DNA of 64,000 nucleotides from Variovorax boronicumulans (GCF_030812215.1 NZ_JAUSSG010000006.1:124001-188000), one strand, 5' to 3'; shown: positions 54,335 through 63,828, counted from the first letter of the stretch. Notes: generated by a model from the sequence alone, not told the origin. Translations and numbers: made by a program.

Positions 54335-55222
54335 ATGACCCGCCGAACCACCGACGTTCTCCTCACCGCCACCGCGCCCGCCATCTGGGGCAGCACCTAC
54401 ATCGTCACCACGGAACTTCTGCCGCCGAGCTACCCGTTGACGGTCGCGCTTCTGCGCGCGCTGCCGGCGGGGCTGTTGCTGCTGCTGATCGTCCGGCAGT
54501 TGCCCAAGCGCGCATGGTGGGGCCGCATCCTCGTGCTCGGTGCGCTGAACTTCTCGATCCTCTGGGCGATGCTGTTCGTCGCGGCCTACCGGCTGCCGGG
54601 CGGCGTCGCGGCGACGATCACCTCGGTGCAACCGCTCTTCGTCGTGTTCCTTGCGAGCCTGTTCCTCGGCTCGCCGATCCGCGCGCTGTCGATCGCGGCG
54701 GCGGTGGTCGGCATCGGCGGCGTCGCGCTGCTGGTGCTCACGCCGAATGCCGCGCTCGATGCGCTCGGCATCGCCGCGGCCCTTGCAGCCGCGGTGTCCA
54801 TGGCCGTCGGCACGGTGCTCGCCCGCCGCTGGCAGCCGCCGGTTTCGGCACTGGTCTTCACGGCCTGGCAACTCACTGCGGGCGGGCTCCTGCTGCTGCC
54901 GTTCGCGTTGCTGATGGAGCCACCACTGCCCGCGCTCACCGTGCAGAACTGGATCGGCTTCGCCTGGCTCGGCCTCGTGGGCGCCGCGCTCACCTACATC
55001 GTGTGGTTTCGCGGCGTGGCGCGGCTGGAGCCTTCGGCGGTCGCGCCGCTGGCCTTCCTGAGCCCAGTGACGGCGGTGATCCTCGGCTGGGCGCTGCTGG
55101 GGCAGAGCCTCTCGATGCTGCAGGTCGCGGGCATCGGCATCGTGATCGCGAGCATCTGGCTGAGCCAGCATGCGCAGCGCGGCGCGCAGCCGCCGGTGCT
55201 CGCGAAACCCGCGACGCGCTAG
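54335..55222 (+). CDS. EamA-family (DMT) transporter
   Basis: A 295-residue membrane protein with ten helices in two EamA repeats. The start TRRTTDVLLTATAPAIWGSTYIVTTELLP and the second-half GAALTYIVWFRGVARLEPSAVAPLAFLSP are typical. It probably exports a metabolite or amino acid. ATG 54335 is chosen with AGGAAG 8 bp upstream; the frame could begin at 54275. It is convergent with the desaturase gene. Confidence 0.88.
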   Translation: MTRRTTDVLLTATAPAIWGSTYIVTTELLPPSYPLTVALLRALPAGLLLLLIVRQLPKRAWWGRILVLGALNFSILWAMLFVAAYRLPGGVAATITSVQPLFVVFLASLFLGSPIRALSIAAAVVGIGGVALLVLTPNAALDALGIAAALAAAVSMAVGTVLARRWQPPVSALVFTAWQLTAGGLLLLPFALLMEPPLPALTVQNWIGFAWLGLVGAALTYIVWFRGVARLEPSAVAPLAFLSPVTAVILGWALLGQSLSMLQVAGIGIVIASIWLSQHAQRGAQPPVLAKPATR

Positions 55223-55230
55223 CTAGCCGA

Positions 55231-56166
55231 TCAAGTGACGGGCCGCGCCGCCGTCGCCTGCCTCAAGAGGTGCAGGTAGCCAGCCTGCACTTCCATCCGA
55301 TCGGTGATGCCCCGGCGCAGCAGCAGGCGATGCGCCTTCGGCAGCGCCCAGCAGGGCAGGCTGGTGAACATGTGGTGTTCGCAGTGGTAGTTGACCCAGT
55401 AGGGCGCAATGAAGATGCGCTCGATCAGGTTGGCATGCGTGGTGCGCGCCTGGCGCAGCGGATCGGCCTCGTTCTGCGCGACCAGCGCATGCTCGGCGAT
55501 GTTGCGCACGCGGCTCACGAGCGGCAGCCACGTCGCCATCGGCAGCAGCCACATCAGCACCCAGGCCCACCAGTAACCCGCCACCGCAAAGGCCAGCAAG
55601 CCGAGGCCGTTGCCGACGAGGAAGCGCCTGTCTTTCGCGATCTCGCGGCCGAACACCTTGAGCGCCGATTCGCCCGGCGCGCGATTGCGGATGCCCTCGG
55701 CGATGTGCCCGAAGCGCTGTTTGTAGAAGGTCTGCCCGCTCAGGTCGCGCACGACCTTGCGCCACATCGATTCGCGCGTGATCGGAAAGGGCGCCGACAG
55801 CACAAGGTCCGGGTCTTCGGTCTGCTGCACGAAGCGGTGGTGCTGCAGGTGATAGGGGCGGTAGTCGCGAAGGGTGTACGAGCACAGCCAGTGGCCGACC
55901 CAGTCGTTGACCTTGCGGCTGCGGTGCAGGCCCGCGTGCGCCGCGTCGTGCATGAGGATGAAGAGCCCCAGCTGCCGCGCGCCGACGACCGGCACCATGA
56001 GCGGAATGGTCCACGGCCACACGATGCCCGCGAGCATCGCGGCGCCGATCACGCCCCAGCAATGCGCCACCAGCCACAGGCCCTTCCATGACGAACGGCT
56101 GGTGAGCGACTGCCACTCTTCGGGCGTGAAGAAGTCTTCGGGTTGGGCACGGGGTGCGACGGCCAT
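55231..56166 (-). CDS. Fatty acid desaturase
   Basis: A 311-residue membrane di-iron enzyme. Three histidine boxes are visible: HDAAHAG near residue 73, HLQHHR near residue 105, and HCEHHM near residue 245. Two pairs of helices cross the membrane. It introduces a double bond in an acyl chain or similar lipid. The regiospecificity is unknown. The ATG at 56166 is supported by MAVAPRAQPEDFFTPEEWQ. It stands alone on the minus strand, 61 bp after the GntR gene. Confidence 0.9.
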   Translation of the reverse strand: MAVAPRAQPEDFFTPEEWQSLTSRSSWKGLWLVAHCWGVIGAAMLAGIVWPWTIPLMVPVVGARQLGLFILMHDAAHAGLHRSRKVNDWVGHWLCSYTLRDYRPYHLQHHRFVQQTEDPDLVLSAPFPITRESMWRKVVRDLSGQTFYKQRFGHIAEGIRNRAPGESALKVFGREIAKDRRFLVGNGLGLLAFAVAGYWWAWVLMWLLPMATWLPLVSRVRNIAEHALVAQNEADPLRQARTTHANLIERIFIAPYWVNYHCEHHMFTSLPCWALPKAHRLLLRRGITDRMEVQAGYLHLLRQATAARPVT

Positions 56167-56227
56167 CGGGCCAGTATGCGCCGGGGGCCGCGGCAAATCA
56201 CGCGTAGTTCCCCCGTAGTCCTTCGAC

Positions 56228-56920
56228 CTATTTGTCGATGATCTTGCGAGCGAAAAGCTCCAGGTAATCCATGAGACGTTCGGCGCCTGCAACCGCTGCG
56301 GCTTCGTCGCCGGTCGCGATGCCTTGCGCAAGTTCGAGGTGCGCGTTCGCGCCTTCGACGATCTCGCCTTCGTGCTGGTAGGCGTACCAGAAGCGGCGGC
56401 ATTGCACGATGGGCGGGATCACCGCCTTCACCGCCGAATCGTTGTGGCTCGCCTGGTGGTTGACGAGGTCCAGCGCGTGGTCGGCGCGCATGTAGTCGGT
56501 CAGGTCGCCGCGGCCCGCGGCCTCGACCATCGCCTCGGCGCAGCGCACGATGTCCTTGCGCTGCAGCGCGGTCGCCCGGCGCGCCGAGCAGGCCGCGATC
56601 ACGCGCTCGAGCACGCGCCGGGTCTGGATCACGTCCAGGTGGTCGGCCAGGTCGATGGCCGACACCAGCAAACCGCGGCGCGGCTGCTGCACGATGAGCC
56701 CGATCGACACCATGCGCATCAGCGCTTCGCGCACCGGCGTGCGGCCGAGGCCGGTGCGCTCGGCAAGGTCGGCCTCGACGATCTGGCTGCCGGGCTCCAG
56801 CTGCATGGTGGACAGCAGCGTCTCGATGGCGTCGTAGGCCACGTCGGCGGCACGGCGCTTGGGCGGGGGGCGGGGGGAGGTCTTCGCGGGGGCCATGGTT
56901 GTCTTTGGATGCGGCCTCAT
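56228..56920 (-). CDS. GntR-family regulator (FCD/FadR subfamily)
   Basis: A 230-residue regulator with an N-terminal winged helix (VAYDAIETLLSTMQLEPGSQIVEADLAERTGLGRTPVREALMRM) — listed here only as the block AERTGLGRTPVREAL — and a C-terminal helical FCD domain (residues about 90-225) with a possible metal site. The start ATG 56920 overlaps the upstream stop (ATGA); ATG 56896 is an alternative. It ends the hydroxyproline operon and probably represses it, with a hydroxyproline intermediate as inducer (inference). Confidence 0.88.
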   Translation of the reverse strand: MRPHPKTTMAPAKTSPRPPPKRRAADVAYDAIETLLSTMQLEPGSQIVEADLAERTGLGRTPVREALMRMVSIGLIVQQPRRGLLVSAIDLADHLDVIQTRRVLERVIAACSARRATALQRKDIVRCAEAMVEAAGRGDLTDYMRADHALDLVNHQASHNDSAVKAVIPPIVQCRRFWYAYQHEGEIVEGANAHLELAQGIATGDEAAAVAGAERLMDYLELFARKIIDK

Positions 56921-58194
56921 TGTCGGTCGCCATCCTCGCTGACCAAGCCGGCCAGTGTCGCGATGCGCACCGGCGACAGCGGCGGGCGCGGCGCGGGCGG
57001 CGTCCAGCCGAAGAGGAATTGCGCCGCATCGCCGCACACGCGGCCCTGGCAGGCGCCCATGCCGCAGCGGCGATGCAGCTTGGCATCGGTCCAGCCGGTG
57101 CAGTCCGCGAGCGCAGAGAAGGGCACGTCTTCGCAGCGGCACACGAGGGTGTCGGGCTGCGGCATCTGCCGGATCTCGGGGGCCAGCGCGAAGCTGCGGT
57201 GCAGTTGCGCGGCGAAGGCGCTCCAGCGGGCGCGTTCGGCTTCATGCTGCTTCGCGGCCCGCTCGTTGCCGACGGCGGTGTAGCCGGCGATGGTGCCCTG
57301 CGCGAGCGCGCGTTCGCTGCCGCCAAAGCCGGTGCATTCGCCGGCGGCGTAGACGTCGCTCAGGCTGGTGAGCTGCCGCGCATCGACAACCAGCGCCGGT
57401 GCGCCTTCGGCCGTGAGGGTGCAGCCGAGCAGGCGGCCGAGCTGCGTGTTGGGCGTGAGGCCGAAGCCGCAGGCCACGCGATCGCAGGCGATCTCGACTT
57501 CGCGACCGCCTTGAAGAAGCCGGACCGACTCGACCTGCGTGCTTCCCCGTGCCGAGGCGATGCGTGACGACGTGCGGTACTGCGGATCGGCCAGCATCAC
57601 CGACTGCGCGGCCTTGCCCGGCCAGCGCCAGAGGTTCGCGGCGAAGCCCGCTACCGCCGCGAACGAAGCCTGCTCGGCAATGCGCGCGACCTTCGCGCCG
57701 GCAGCACGCGCAGTGGCAGCGGCAGCAAGCAGCAAGGGACCGCTGCCCGCGATCACGATGCGCTCGCCTTCGACCGGCAGGCCCGCCTTGATGAGCGCCT
57801 GCAAACCGCCCGCGCCCGTCACGCCGGGCAGCGTCCATCCCGGAAAGGGCAGCAGCAGTTCGCGGGCGCCGGTGCAGAGGATCAGCTTTTTCCACTGCAC
57901 GCGCCAACCGCGTTCGGCATCTTCGAGCAGCAGTTCGTTGCGCGCGGGCACGGCGATCACGCGCGTGCCGCTGCAGACGCGAATGTTGGCGTGGCGTTCG
58001 AGCGCATCGCGCCACTTGCGCGCGGCCGCGGGCAGCGATGCGCCGGGGCCGTCGCGCCAGATCTGTCCGCCGGGCACGGGGTTGTCGTCGATCACGACGA
58101 TCGATGCGCCGCTTGGTGCGGCAGCGACTGCCGCCGCCATGCCGGCAGGACCCGCGCCGACGATCAGCACATCGCAATGTTCGAGCGCGGTCAT
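56917..58194 (-). CDS. FAD/NAD(P)-binding subunit of heteromeric D-hydroxyproline dehydrogenase
   Basis: A 425-residue pyridine-nucleotide-disulfide-type flavoprotein. FAD binding is at VLIVGAGPAGMAAAVAAA, a second dinucleotide site at RIVIAGSGPLLLAAAATA, and GVYAAGECTG-type VYAAGECTGFGG. The C-terminus has a BFD-like [2Fe-2S] motif (LVCRCEDVPFS and CGMGACQGRVCG). It matches the large FAD subunit (OoxA/HcnB-like) of three-component amine dehydrogenases. It overlaps its small partner by ATGA and acts with the FAD oxidase subunit in the same operon. Confidence 0.85.
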   Translation of the reverse strand: MTALEHCDVLIVGAGPAGMAAAVAAAPSGASIVVIDDNPVPGGQIWRDGPGASLPAAARKWRDALERHANIRVCSGTRVIAVPARNELLLEDAERGWRVQWKKLILCTGARELLLPFPGWTLPGVTGAGGLQALIKAGLPVEGERIVIAGSGPLLLAAAATARAAGAKVARIAEQASFAAVAGFAANLWRWPGKAAQSVMLADPQYRTSSRIASARGSTQVESVRLLQGGREVEIACDRVACGFGLTPNTQLGRLLGCTLTAEGAPALVVDARQLTSLSDVYAAGECTGFGGSERALAQGTIAGYTAVGNERAAKQHEAERARWSAFAAQLHRSFALAPEIRQMPQPDTLVCRCEDVPFSALADCTGWTDAKLHRRCGMGACQGRVCGDAAQFLFGWTPPAPRPPLSPVRIATLAGLVSEDGDRQ

Positions 58195-58439
58195 TCCGAG
58201 GTCTCCACGCGCATGCCTTCGCCGCAGACCGTCTGGCAGGCGAGCCGTCGGCGGCCGTCGATCAGCACGCGGCATTCCTGGCACACGCCCATGCCGCAGA
58301 ACGGCGCGCGCGACTGGCCCGTGACGGAAGTGCGCGCCGCGCCCATGCCGCCGGCCACGCGCAACGCGGCAGCGACCGAACTGCCCGTCTTCACGCGCAC
58401 GAGATTGCCGTCGATGTGCAGCAGGGTGTGACCGGTCAT
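58191..58439 (-). CDS. [2Fe-2S]-binding small subunit of heteromeric D-hydroxyproline dehydrogenase
   Basis: An 82-residue ferredoxin-like subunit. It has the cluster motif CGMGVCQECRVLIDG and a fourth Cys in RLACQT. It resembles HcnA/OoxX small subunits. I start it at ATG 58439 (MTGHTLLHIDG) with AAGGG 7 bp upstream; the frame extends 5' through the 33-bp repeat but this part is not protein-like. It transfers electrons between flavoprotein subunits. Confidence 0.85.
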   Translation of the reverse strand: MTGHTLLHIDGNLVRVKTGSSVAAALRVAGGMGAARTSVTGQSRAPFCGMGVCQECRVLIDGRRRLACQTVCGEGMRVETSE

Positions 58440-58484
58440 TGATGCACCCTTGGCGCTGCGCGCCTTCCCGCCAAGCGGGAGCGA

Positions 58485-58517
58485 GCTTGCTTGGGGCGGC
58501 CCGGCGCGGCGCTCATG
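58485..58517 (-). repeat. 33-bp dispersed repeat, copy 2
   Basis: Identical to 11131-11163 on the other strand. Here its first ATGA contains the stop codon of the oxidase gene, and the element fills most of the spacer before the [2Fe-2S] gene. It is followed by CCCGCTTGGCGGG, a small hairpin. Confidence 0.75.
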
Positions 58518-59616
58518 CCATCTCCAGCAGGCCGCGCGGCGCATAGGGCGCTGCATCGAATTCAGGTGCGGCGCCCGTCATCAGCGCCGCGAGCAAGTGC
58601 GCGCTGCCTGGCGCGGTGGTCACGCCCAGGCCTTCGTGGCCGACGGCGAGCCAGAGCTTCTCGCGCCACGGATGCTTGCCCAGCAGCGGCAGGCCATCGG
58701 GCGACGCGGCGCGCATGCCGGTCCACGCGCGCACCGCGTTGAGGTTCGCGAGCCCCGGCAGGTAGTCGAGCGTGCGCTGCAGCATGCGCGCGAGCATCGG
58801 CGCTTCGACGGCCGGGTCGGTGGTGTCGAACTGGCGCGAGGAGCCGACCAGCAATTGCCCCGTGGGCCGCGGCTGCACGTTGAACGCGACCGAGTCGCCG
58901 TCGCTGTGGTGCGCGCTGGTCACGTAGCCGAGCTCGACGAGCTGGTGGTGCACCGTGCCCGGATAGCGGTCGGTGATCAACAGGTGGCCCTTCTTCGGGC
59001 GGATGGGGAGTTCGGGGCAGAGCGTCGTCGCCTCGATGCCGTTGGCCAGCACGATCTGCGGGGCGGTGCGGCGGGTGCCATCGGCAAGGCGCAGCGTGCC
59101 GTCGTCTTCGATGGCATCGACCTTCGCGTGCTCGATGCGGATCGCATCGCCGCCTTGAGCGAGCAGCCAGCGCGCAGCGTTCGGTGCATAGAGGATGCCG
59201 TCGCCCGGCACTTCGAGTGCGCCTGCCAGGCCTTTGCGCAGCGCGGGTTCGGCGCGCGCCAATGCGGCGGCATCGAGCAGGCGGCTGGCGATGCCGTCCG
59301 CACGCAGCCGTTGCTGCTTGCGCTGGGCTTCGGCCATTTCTTCTTCGTTCGCCGCGATCCAGAGCGTGCCGCAGGCGCTGTACGCACAGTCTTCGGGCAT
59401 GCGGGGCGCGAGGGCGCGCCATCGCGCCGTCGAATCGCGGCTCAGTGCGAGTTCGGCCGGGTTGTCGTCCATCACCACGAGGTGGCCCATGCCGGCGCCG
59501 GTGGCACCGCCGATGCGCGCATCGAGCACCAGCACCTTGCAGCCGGCCTGCGCCAGCGCATGTGCGCAGGCAGCACCGACGATGCCGGCGCCGATGACGA
59601 TCGCATCCGCGTTCAT
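58513..59616 (-). CDS. lhpB: FAD-dependent D-amino-acid oxidase-type subunit of D-hydroxyproline dehydrogenase
   Basis: A 367-residue DAO-family flavoprotein. Its N-terminal FAD site is VIGAGIVGAACAHALAQAG, and the C-terminal signature is WTGMRAASPDGLPLLG with NRAP-like VGHEGLGVTTAPGSA. It oxidises cis-4-hydroxy-D-proline to pyrroline-4-hydroxy-2-carboxylate, transferring electrons via the two other subunits. Gene context (epimerase directly upstream by 10 bp, deaminase further up) makes this assignment strong. The name follows lhp nomenclature of Pseudomonas. Confidence 0.85.
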   Translation of the reverse strand: MNADAIVIGAGIVGAACAHALAQAGCKVLVLDARIGGATGAGMGHLVVMDDNPAELALSRDSTARWRALAPRMPEDCAYSACGTLWIAANEEEMAEAQRKQQRLRADGIASRLLDAAALARAEPALRKGLAGALEVPGDGILYAPNAARWLLAQGGDAIRIEHAKVDAIEDDGTLRLADGTRRTAPQIVLANGIEATTLCPELPIRPKKGHLLITDRYPGTVHHQLVELGYVTSAHHSDGDSVAFNVQPRPTGQLLVGSSRQFDTTDPAVEAPMLARMLQRTLDYLPGLANLNAVRAWTGMRAASPDGLPLLGKHPWREKLWLAVGHEGLGVTTAPGSAHLLAALMTGAAPEFDAAPYAPRGLLEMA

Positions 59617-59626
59617 GCCAGCGGCG

Positions 59627-60562
59627 TCAGAGCCGGATGCCCCATCCGAACGGGTCTTCGTCGTCGACCAGCAGCGTGGCTTCGGCGCTGATGTGCGCGC
59701 GGCCTCGCAAAGTGGGAATGACCTTGTCGCCGTCCATCGTGTAGCTGGCCTCGAAGCGGCTGCCGATCACGCTGGCCTGCGTCCACACCTCGCCCGGCGC
59801 GAGCTTGCCGTCGGCGGCCAGGCAGGCGATCTTGGCGCTGGTGCCGGTGCCGCACGGGGAGCGGTCGTAGGCGTTGCCGGGGCACAGCACGAAGTTGCGG
59901 CTGTCCGCGCCTTCGTCATCGTTGGCGAAGAGTTCGATGTGGTCGATCTCCGCGCCGTCCGCGCCCGTGATGCCCTGCGCTGCGAGCGCCTTGCGCAAGG
60001 CGGCGGTGTAGTCGGTCAGCGCCGCGAGGTTGTCGCTCGCCACGCGTTGGCCGTGTTCGCTCACCAGGAAGAACCAGTTACCGCCCCAGGCCACGTCGCC
60101 GTGCACGACGCCATGGCCCGGCAGCTCGACCGCCACCTGGTGCAGGTGCCGGTACGCCGGCACGTTGCGCACGCTCACCGAGCCGTCGGCATGCAGCGTG
60201 GTCGTGACCGTGCCGACCGGCGTCTCGATGCGGTGCTCGCCCACGCCGATGCGCCCCATGTGCGCCAGGCTCGCGACCAGCCCGATGGTGCCGTGGCCGC
60301 ACATGCCCAGGTAGCCGGCGTTGTTGAAGAAGATCACGCCCGCGGCGGCATCGGGCGACACCGGCTCGCACAGCAGCGCGCCGACCACCACGTCGCTGCC
60401 GCGCGGCTCCAGCACGGTGGCCGCGCGCCACTTGTCGTGCTGGTCGGCCAGCAGCGCGCGGCGCTCGGCCATGCTGCCGCCACCCAGGTCGGGAAACCCG
60501 CCGATCACAAGGCGCGTGGGCTCGCCGCCCGTGTGCGAATCGACGATCTGGATGCGTTGCAT
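59627..60562 (-). CDS. lhpA: 4-hydroxyproline 2-epimerase
   Basis: A 311-residue proline-racemase-family enzyme. Both catalytic cysteines are present: GMCGHGTIG near residue 88 and [11 protein letters not shown] near residue 236, so it is an epimerase and not a Thr-containing dehydratase. [19 protein letters not shown] is the family start. It converts trans-4-hydroxy-L-proline to cis-4-hydroxy-D-proline, the first step of the pathway. It lies 11 bp after the binding-protein gene and 10 bp before lhpB. Confidence 0.93.
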   Translation of the reverse strand: MQRIQIVDSHTGGEPTRLVIGGFPDLGGGSMAERRALLADQHDKWRAATVLEPRGSDVVVGALLCEPVSPDAAAGVIFFNNAGYLGMCGHGTIGLVASLAHMGRIGVGEHRIETPVGTVTTTLHADGSVSVRNVPAYRHLHQVAVELPGHGVVHGDVAWGGNWFFLVSEHGQRVASDNLAALTDYTAALRKALAAQGITGADGAEIDHIELFANDDEGADSRNFVLCPGNAYDRSPCGTGTSAKIACLAADGKLAPGEVWTQASVIGSRFEASYTMDGDKVIPTLRGRAHISAEATLLVDDEDPFGWGIRL

Positions 60563-60573
60563 GGGCTGTCCGT

Positions 60574-61716
60574 TCAGTAGCTGGCGATCGGCACGGGGGC
60601 CGCGTTCTTGAAGGTGAAGACGGTGATCGGGGCCTGCTTCATGTTGCCCTTGTCGTCATAGGAATAAGTCGCGGCCACGCCCTTGTAGGTGTCCTTGTAG
60701 AGCTGCGCACCCACTTTGTCGGGGTCGATGGAGTTGGCCTTCTTCATCGATTCGCCGATGAACAGCACCTGGTCGTAGTACGAGGCGGCGTAGGCATCCG
60801 CATCGGCGTTGAAGCGCTTCTTGAACTTCTCCTTGAAGGCCGGGCCGCTCTGCGCTTTTTCGAGGATCGAGCCGCCCTGCGCGCAGTACACCAGGTCGTT
60901 GACCGCGTCGCCGCCGAGCTTGCCGGTGGCGGGGCTGCAGACGGTGTCGCCGCCCAGCAGCTTGCCGGGCACGGCGAGTTGCTTCATCTGGCGTGCCATC
61001 GGCGCGGCCTGCGGCGCGTAGCCGCCGAAGAAGATGGCCTCGGGCGCCTTGGCCTTCATGTTGGTGAGGATGGCGGTGAAGTCCACGGCCTTGTCGGTGG
61101 TGAATTCCTTGCCCACGACCGTCAGGCCTTGCTTCTGGGCTTCCTTGGTGAACTCGTCCGCGAGGCCCTGGCCGAAGGCGGTGCGGTCGTCGATCACGCC
61201 GACCTTCTTCACCTTCAATTCCTTGGCCGCGTACACGGCCATGCTGGAGCCGATCTGGTTGTCGCTCGCGATGATGCGGTAGAGGTTCTTGTAGCCGCCC
61301 TGGGTCACCTTCGGGTTGGTGCCCACGGTCGAGACCATGGTGCCGCCGTCGCTGTAGATGCGCGAGGCCGGAATCGCCACGCCCGAGCAGTACGGGCCCA
61401 TGACGAACTTGACGCCGTCGTCCACGAACTTCTGCGCCACGGCCACGCCGGTCTTGGCATCGCACTGGTCGTCTTCGGAGACCAGCTCGAACTTCAGCGT
61501 CTTGCCGCCGACGCTGAGCTTCTTGGCGTTGAGCTCCTCGATCGCCAGGCGCACGCCGTTTTCATTGTCCTTGCCCGCGAACGCGTTGGGACCCGAGAGG
61601 GGACCGCTGTGGCCGATCTTGACGACCTGCTCCTGCGCGCTGGCCTGGCCTGCGACGGCGAGCGCCACCAGGCCGATGCCGCCGATGAATGGAACCATGC
61701 TTGCTTTTGTCTTCAT
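60574..61716 (-). CDS. Branched-chain amino acid-type ABC transporter substrate-binding protein
   Basis: A 380-residue periplasmic protein of the Leu/Ile/Val-binding (LivJ-type) family. A signal peptide ends at [56 protein letters not shown] and [19 protein letters not shown] are typical. Its place in the operon suggests that it binds hydroxyproline. No permease or ATPase genes accompany it, so it must share a transporter elsewhere. AGGAAG lies 6 bp before the ATG. Confidence 0.9.
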   Translation of the reverse strand: MKTKASMVPFIGGIGLVALAVAGQASAQEQVVKIGHSGPLSGPNAFAGKDNENGVRLAIEELNAKKLSVGGKTLKFELVSEDDQCDAKTGVAVAQKFVDDGVKFVMGPYCSGVAIPASRIYSDGGTMVSTVGTNPKVTQGGYKNLYRIIASDNQIGSSMAVYAAKELKVKKVGVIDDRTAFGQGLADEFTKEAQKQGLTVVGKEFTTDKAVDFTAILTNMKAKAPEAIFFGGYAPQAAPMARQMKQLAVPGKLLGGDTVCSPATGKLGGDAVNDLVYCAQGGSILEKAQSGPAFKEKFKKRFNADADAYAASYYDQVLFIGESMKKANSIDPDKVGAQLYKDTYKGVAATYSYDDKGNMKQAPITVFTFKNAAPVPIASY

Positions 61717-61752
61717 GCTTCTTCCTAGGTTGGGACAATGAAAGGGCGGTTA

Positions 61753-62667
61753 TTACACAACCGATTGGTACTGCACCGGCCGCGTCGCGAGCGCCTTCTT
61801 CACGATGTTCTCGATGAAGGCGCGCTCCTCGCCGATGAGCGGCAGGCGCGGACGGCGCATGTGCTCGGTGCCCACGCCGACCAGGAGGTCGATGAGCTTG
61901 AGGTTCTGCACGAGCTTGGTCGATACATCGAGGTGCAGCATCGGCGTCATCCACTGGTAGAGCTTGAGCGCCTCGGCGAACTTGCCGGCCTTCATGAGGT
62001 CGTAGAGCGCCACGGTCTCGCGGGGGAACGCGCAGCCCACGCCGGCCAGCAGGCCATCGCAGCCGAGCGCCAGGCCTTCGTAGGCGAGGTCGTCCACGCC
62101 AAGGAACAGCTGGTAGCGGTCGCCCACCGTGTTGCGCAGGTCGGTGATGCGGCGGATGTTGTCGGTGCTCTCCTTGATGGCGGCGATCCACTCGCAATCG
62201 GCCAGCTCGACCATGTGCTCGGGCTTGAGGTCCACGCGGTAGGCCACCGGGTTGTTGTAGACCATGATGGGTTTCTGCGCGGCATTGGCGATGGTGCGCA
62301 CGTTGAGCATGGCTTCGCGCGCGTCGGCCACGTAGATCACCGAGGGCATCACCATGAAGCCGGCCACGCCGAGCTTGTTGGCGCCGTCCACGTAGCGCAA
62401 CGCTTCGCGGGTGCTGGTTTCCGACACGTTGGCCAGCACGGGGATGCGGCCGTCGGCGGCTTCGAGCGCGATCTTGGCGACCTGCAGCTTTTCTTCGAGC
62501 GTCAGCGTGCTGGCTTCGCCGAGCGAGCCGCAGGTGACGAGGCCGTGGATGCCGTTGCGGATCTGGAAGTCGATGTGGCGCGCGGTGCCCTCGGCATCGA
62601 TGCTTTCGTCGGCGTGGAACTTGGTGGTGATGGCGGGGAAGATGCCTTGCCAGCGGGGATTGCTCAC
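61753..62667 (-). CDS. lhpC: Dihydrodipicolinate synthase-family deaminase (pyrroline-4-hydroxy-2-carboxylate deaminase)
   Basis: A 304-residue DapA-like TIM barrel. Schiff-base Lys is in WIAAIKESTDNIRR, the Tyr in MVYNNPVAYRVD, and the substrate motif in GLVTCGSLGEASTLT. In this operon it should convert D1-pyrroline-4-hydroxy-2-carboxylate to 2-oxoglutarate semialdehyde. The next enzyme, the semialdehyde dehydrogenase, is not in the window. The start is GTG 62667 with AGGAGC 7 bp upstream. It is the first gene of the operon. Confidence 0.88.
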   Translation of the reverse strand: MSNPRWQGIFPAITTKFHADESIDAEGTARHIDFQIRNGIHGLVTCGSLGEASTLTLEEKLQVAKIALEAADGRIPVLANVSETSTREALRYVDGANKLGVAGFMVMPSVIYVADAREAMLNVRTIANAAQKPIMVYNNPVAYRVDLKPEHMVELADCEWIAAIKESTDNIRRITDLRNTVGDRYQLFLGVDDLAYEGLALGCDGLLAGVGCAFPRETVALYDLMKAGKFAEALKLYQWMTPMLHLDVSTKLVQNLKLIDLLVGVGTEHMRRPRLPLIGEERAFIENIVKKALATRPVQYQSVV

Positions 62668-62702
62668 GGGTTCGCTCCTGGGGTGTGCGGTGGAAGGAGC
62701 CT

Positions 62703-62732
62703 ACTCTAAATATATTTAACGTATATCGTCAA
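62703..62732 (-). promoter_or_regulatory. Promoter/operator of the hydroxyproline operon
   Basis: On the minus strand TTGACG (62732-62727) and TAGAGT (62708-62703) are 18 bp apart. The spacer holds the AT-rich, partly symmetric ATATACGTTAAATATAT, a plausible binding site for the operon's GntR regulator. The predicted start is about 30 nt before the GTG of lhpC. Confidence 0.5.
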
Positions 62733-62832
62733 TATGCGTGCAGCGGATCACCCCATTTGTTTCATCGGGGTTTGCCCTGAAATGGAGAGCCCGGCGCTGC
62801 GGGCCGCGGTGGTGCCTGAGCGGCGCCCGCTG

Positions 62833-63828
62833 TCAGTCGATCTTCGCGCCCGAGGCCTTCACCACCGCGCCCATCGCATCCCAGTCGGCGCGCAGCAGCT
62901 TCTGGAACTCCTCCGCGCTCTGGCTGCGCGGCTCCACGCCCAGCCGCTTGAAGCGCTCCTGGATCGCCGGATCGGCCAGCACCTTGTTGGCCGCGACGTT
63001 GATGCGCTCGACTTCCGCCTTCGGCGTGCCGGCGGGCGCCAGCAGCCCGATCCACGAATCGAAGGCGTAGCCCGGCAGGCCGCTCTCGGCCACGGTCGGC
63101 AGCTTGGGTAGGAAGGGGCTGCGCGACTGGCCCGTGGAGGCGAGCAGCTTCATGCGCGCGTCGTCCTGGAAGCCCATCACGCCGATGCTCGACGAGATGA
63201 CCGCCTGCACCCGGCCCGCGAGCACTTCGTTGACGGCTTCTCCCGTCGACTTGGTCGGGATGTGCGTCATCTGCAAGCCGGCCTTCGCGAGGAACGACGC
63301 CATCGCCAGATGCGTGGCGCTGCCGTTGCCCGCCGAGGCGTAGTTGTACTTGCCCGGGTTGGCCTTCACCTCCTTGATGAAGTCGGCCGTACTCGACACG
63401 TTCATGCCGCTCGCCACCGCCAGCACGTAGCCCGCGTTGCCCACGTTCGCCACGCCGACGAAATCCTTCAGCGGGTCGTAGGGCAGCTTGCTGTAGAGGA
63501 ACGCCGCGATGTTGTGGCTCGCGGCCGCGAGCACCAGCGTGCTGCCATCGGCCGGCGCCTTGGCCGCGATGGCGGCGCCCACGGTGCCGCCCGCGCCCGC
63601 GCGGTTCTCGACGATGGCGCTCGCATTGAGCGCCGCGCCCAGTTCGTTGTTGAAGGCGCGCGCCACCGTGTCCTGCACCGCGCCGGTGCCGAAGGGCACG
63701 ATGATGTGAATCACGCGCTGCTGTGCGTGAGCGGCGCCGAAGCTGCAAAGGGCCACGGTGGCAGCAACCGCAGCCAGCGAACGTCGGGTGAACAGGGTGG
63801 AAGTCATCGTTGTGGCCGCTTTCATCAT
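62833..63828 (-). CDS. Bug-family (tripartite tricarboxylate transporter) binding protein
   Basis: A periplasmic protein of about 331 residues. The signal peptide ends at GAAHAQ. IIVPFGTGAVQDTVARAF, IVENRAGAGGTVGAA and YNYASAGNGSATHLA fit the Bug family. There are several near-adjacent starts (TTG 63831, ATG 63828, ATG 63825, ATG 63807); the last is the shortest that keeps a full signal peptide. It lies 18 bp after the amidohydrolase gene, a frequent pairing in this family of bacteria. The ligand is unknown. Confidence 0.85.
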   Translation of the reverse strand: MMKAATTMTSTLFTRRSLAAVAATVALCSFGAAHAQQRVIHIIVPFGTGAVQDTVARAFNNELGAALNASAIVENRAGAGGTVGAAIAAKAPADGSTLVLAAASHNIAAFLYSKLPYDPLKDFVGVANVGNAGYVLAVASGMNVSSTADFIKEVKANPGKYNYASAGNGSATHLAMASFLAKAGLQMTHIPTKSTGEAVNEVLAGRVQAVISSSIGVMGFQDDARMKLLASTGQSRSPFLPKLPTVAESGLPGYAFDSWIGLLAPAGTPKAEVERINVAANKVLADPAIQERFKRLGVEPRSQSAEEFQKLLRADWDAMGAVVKASGAKID

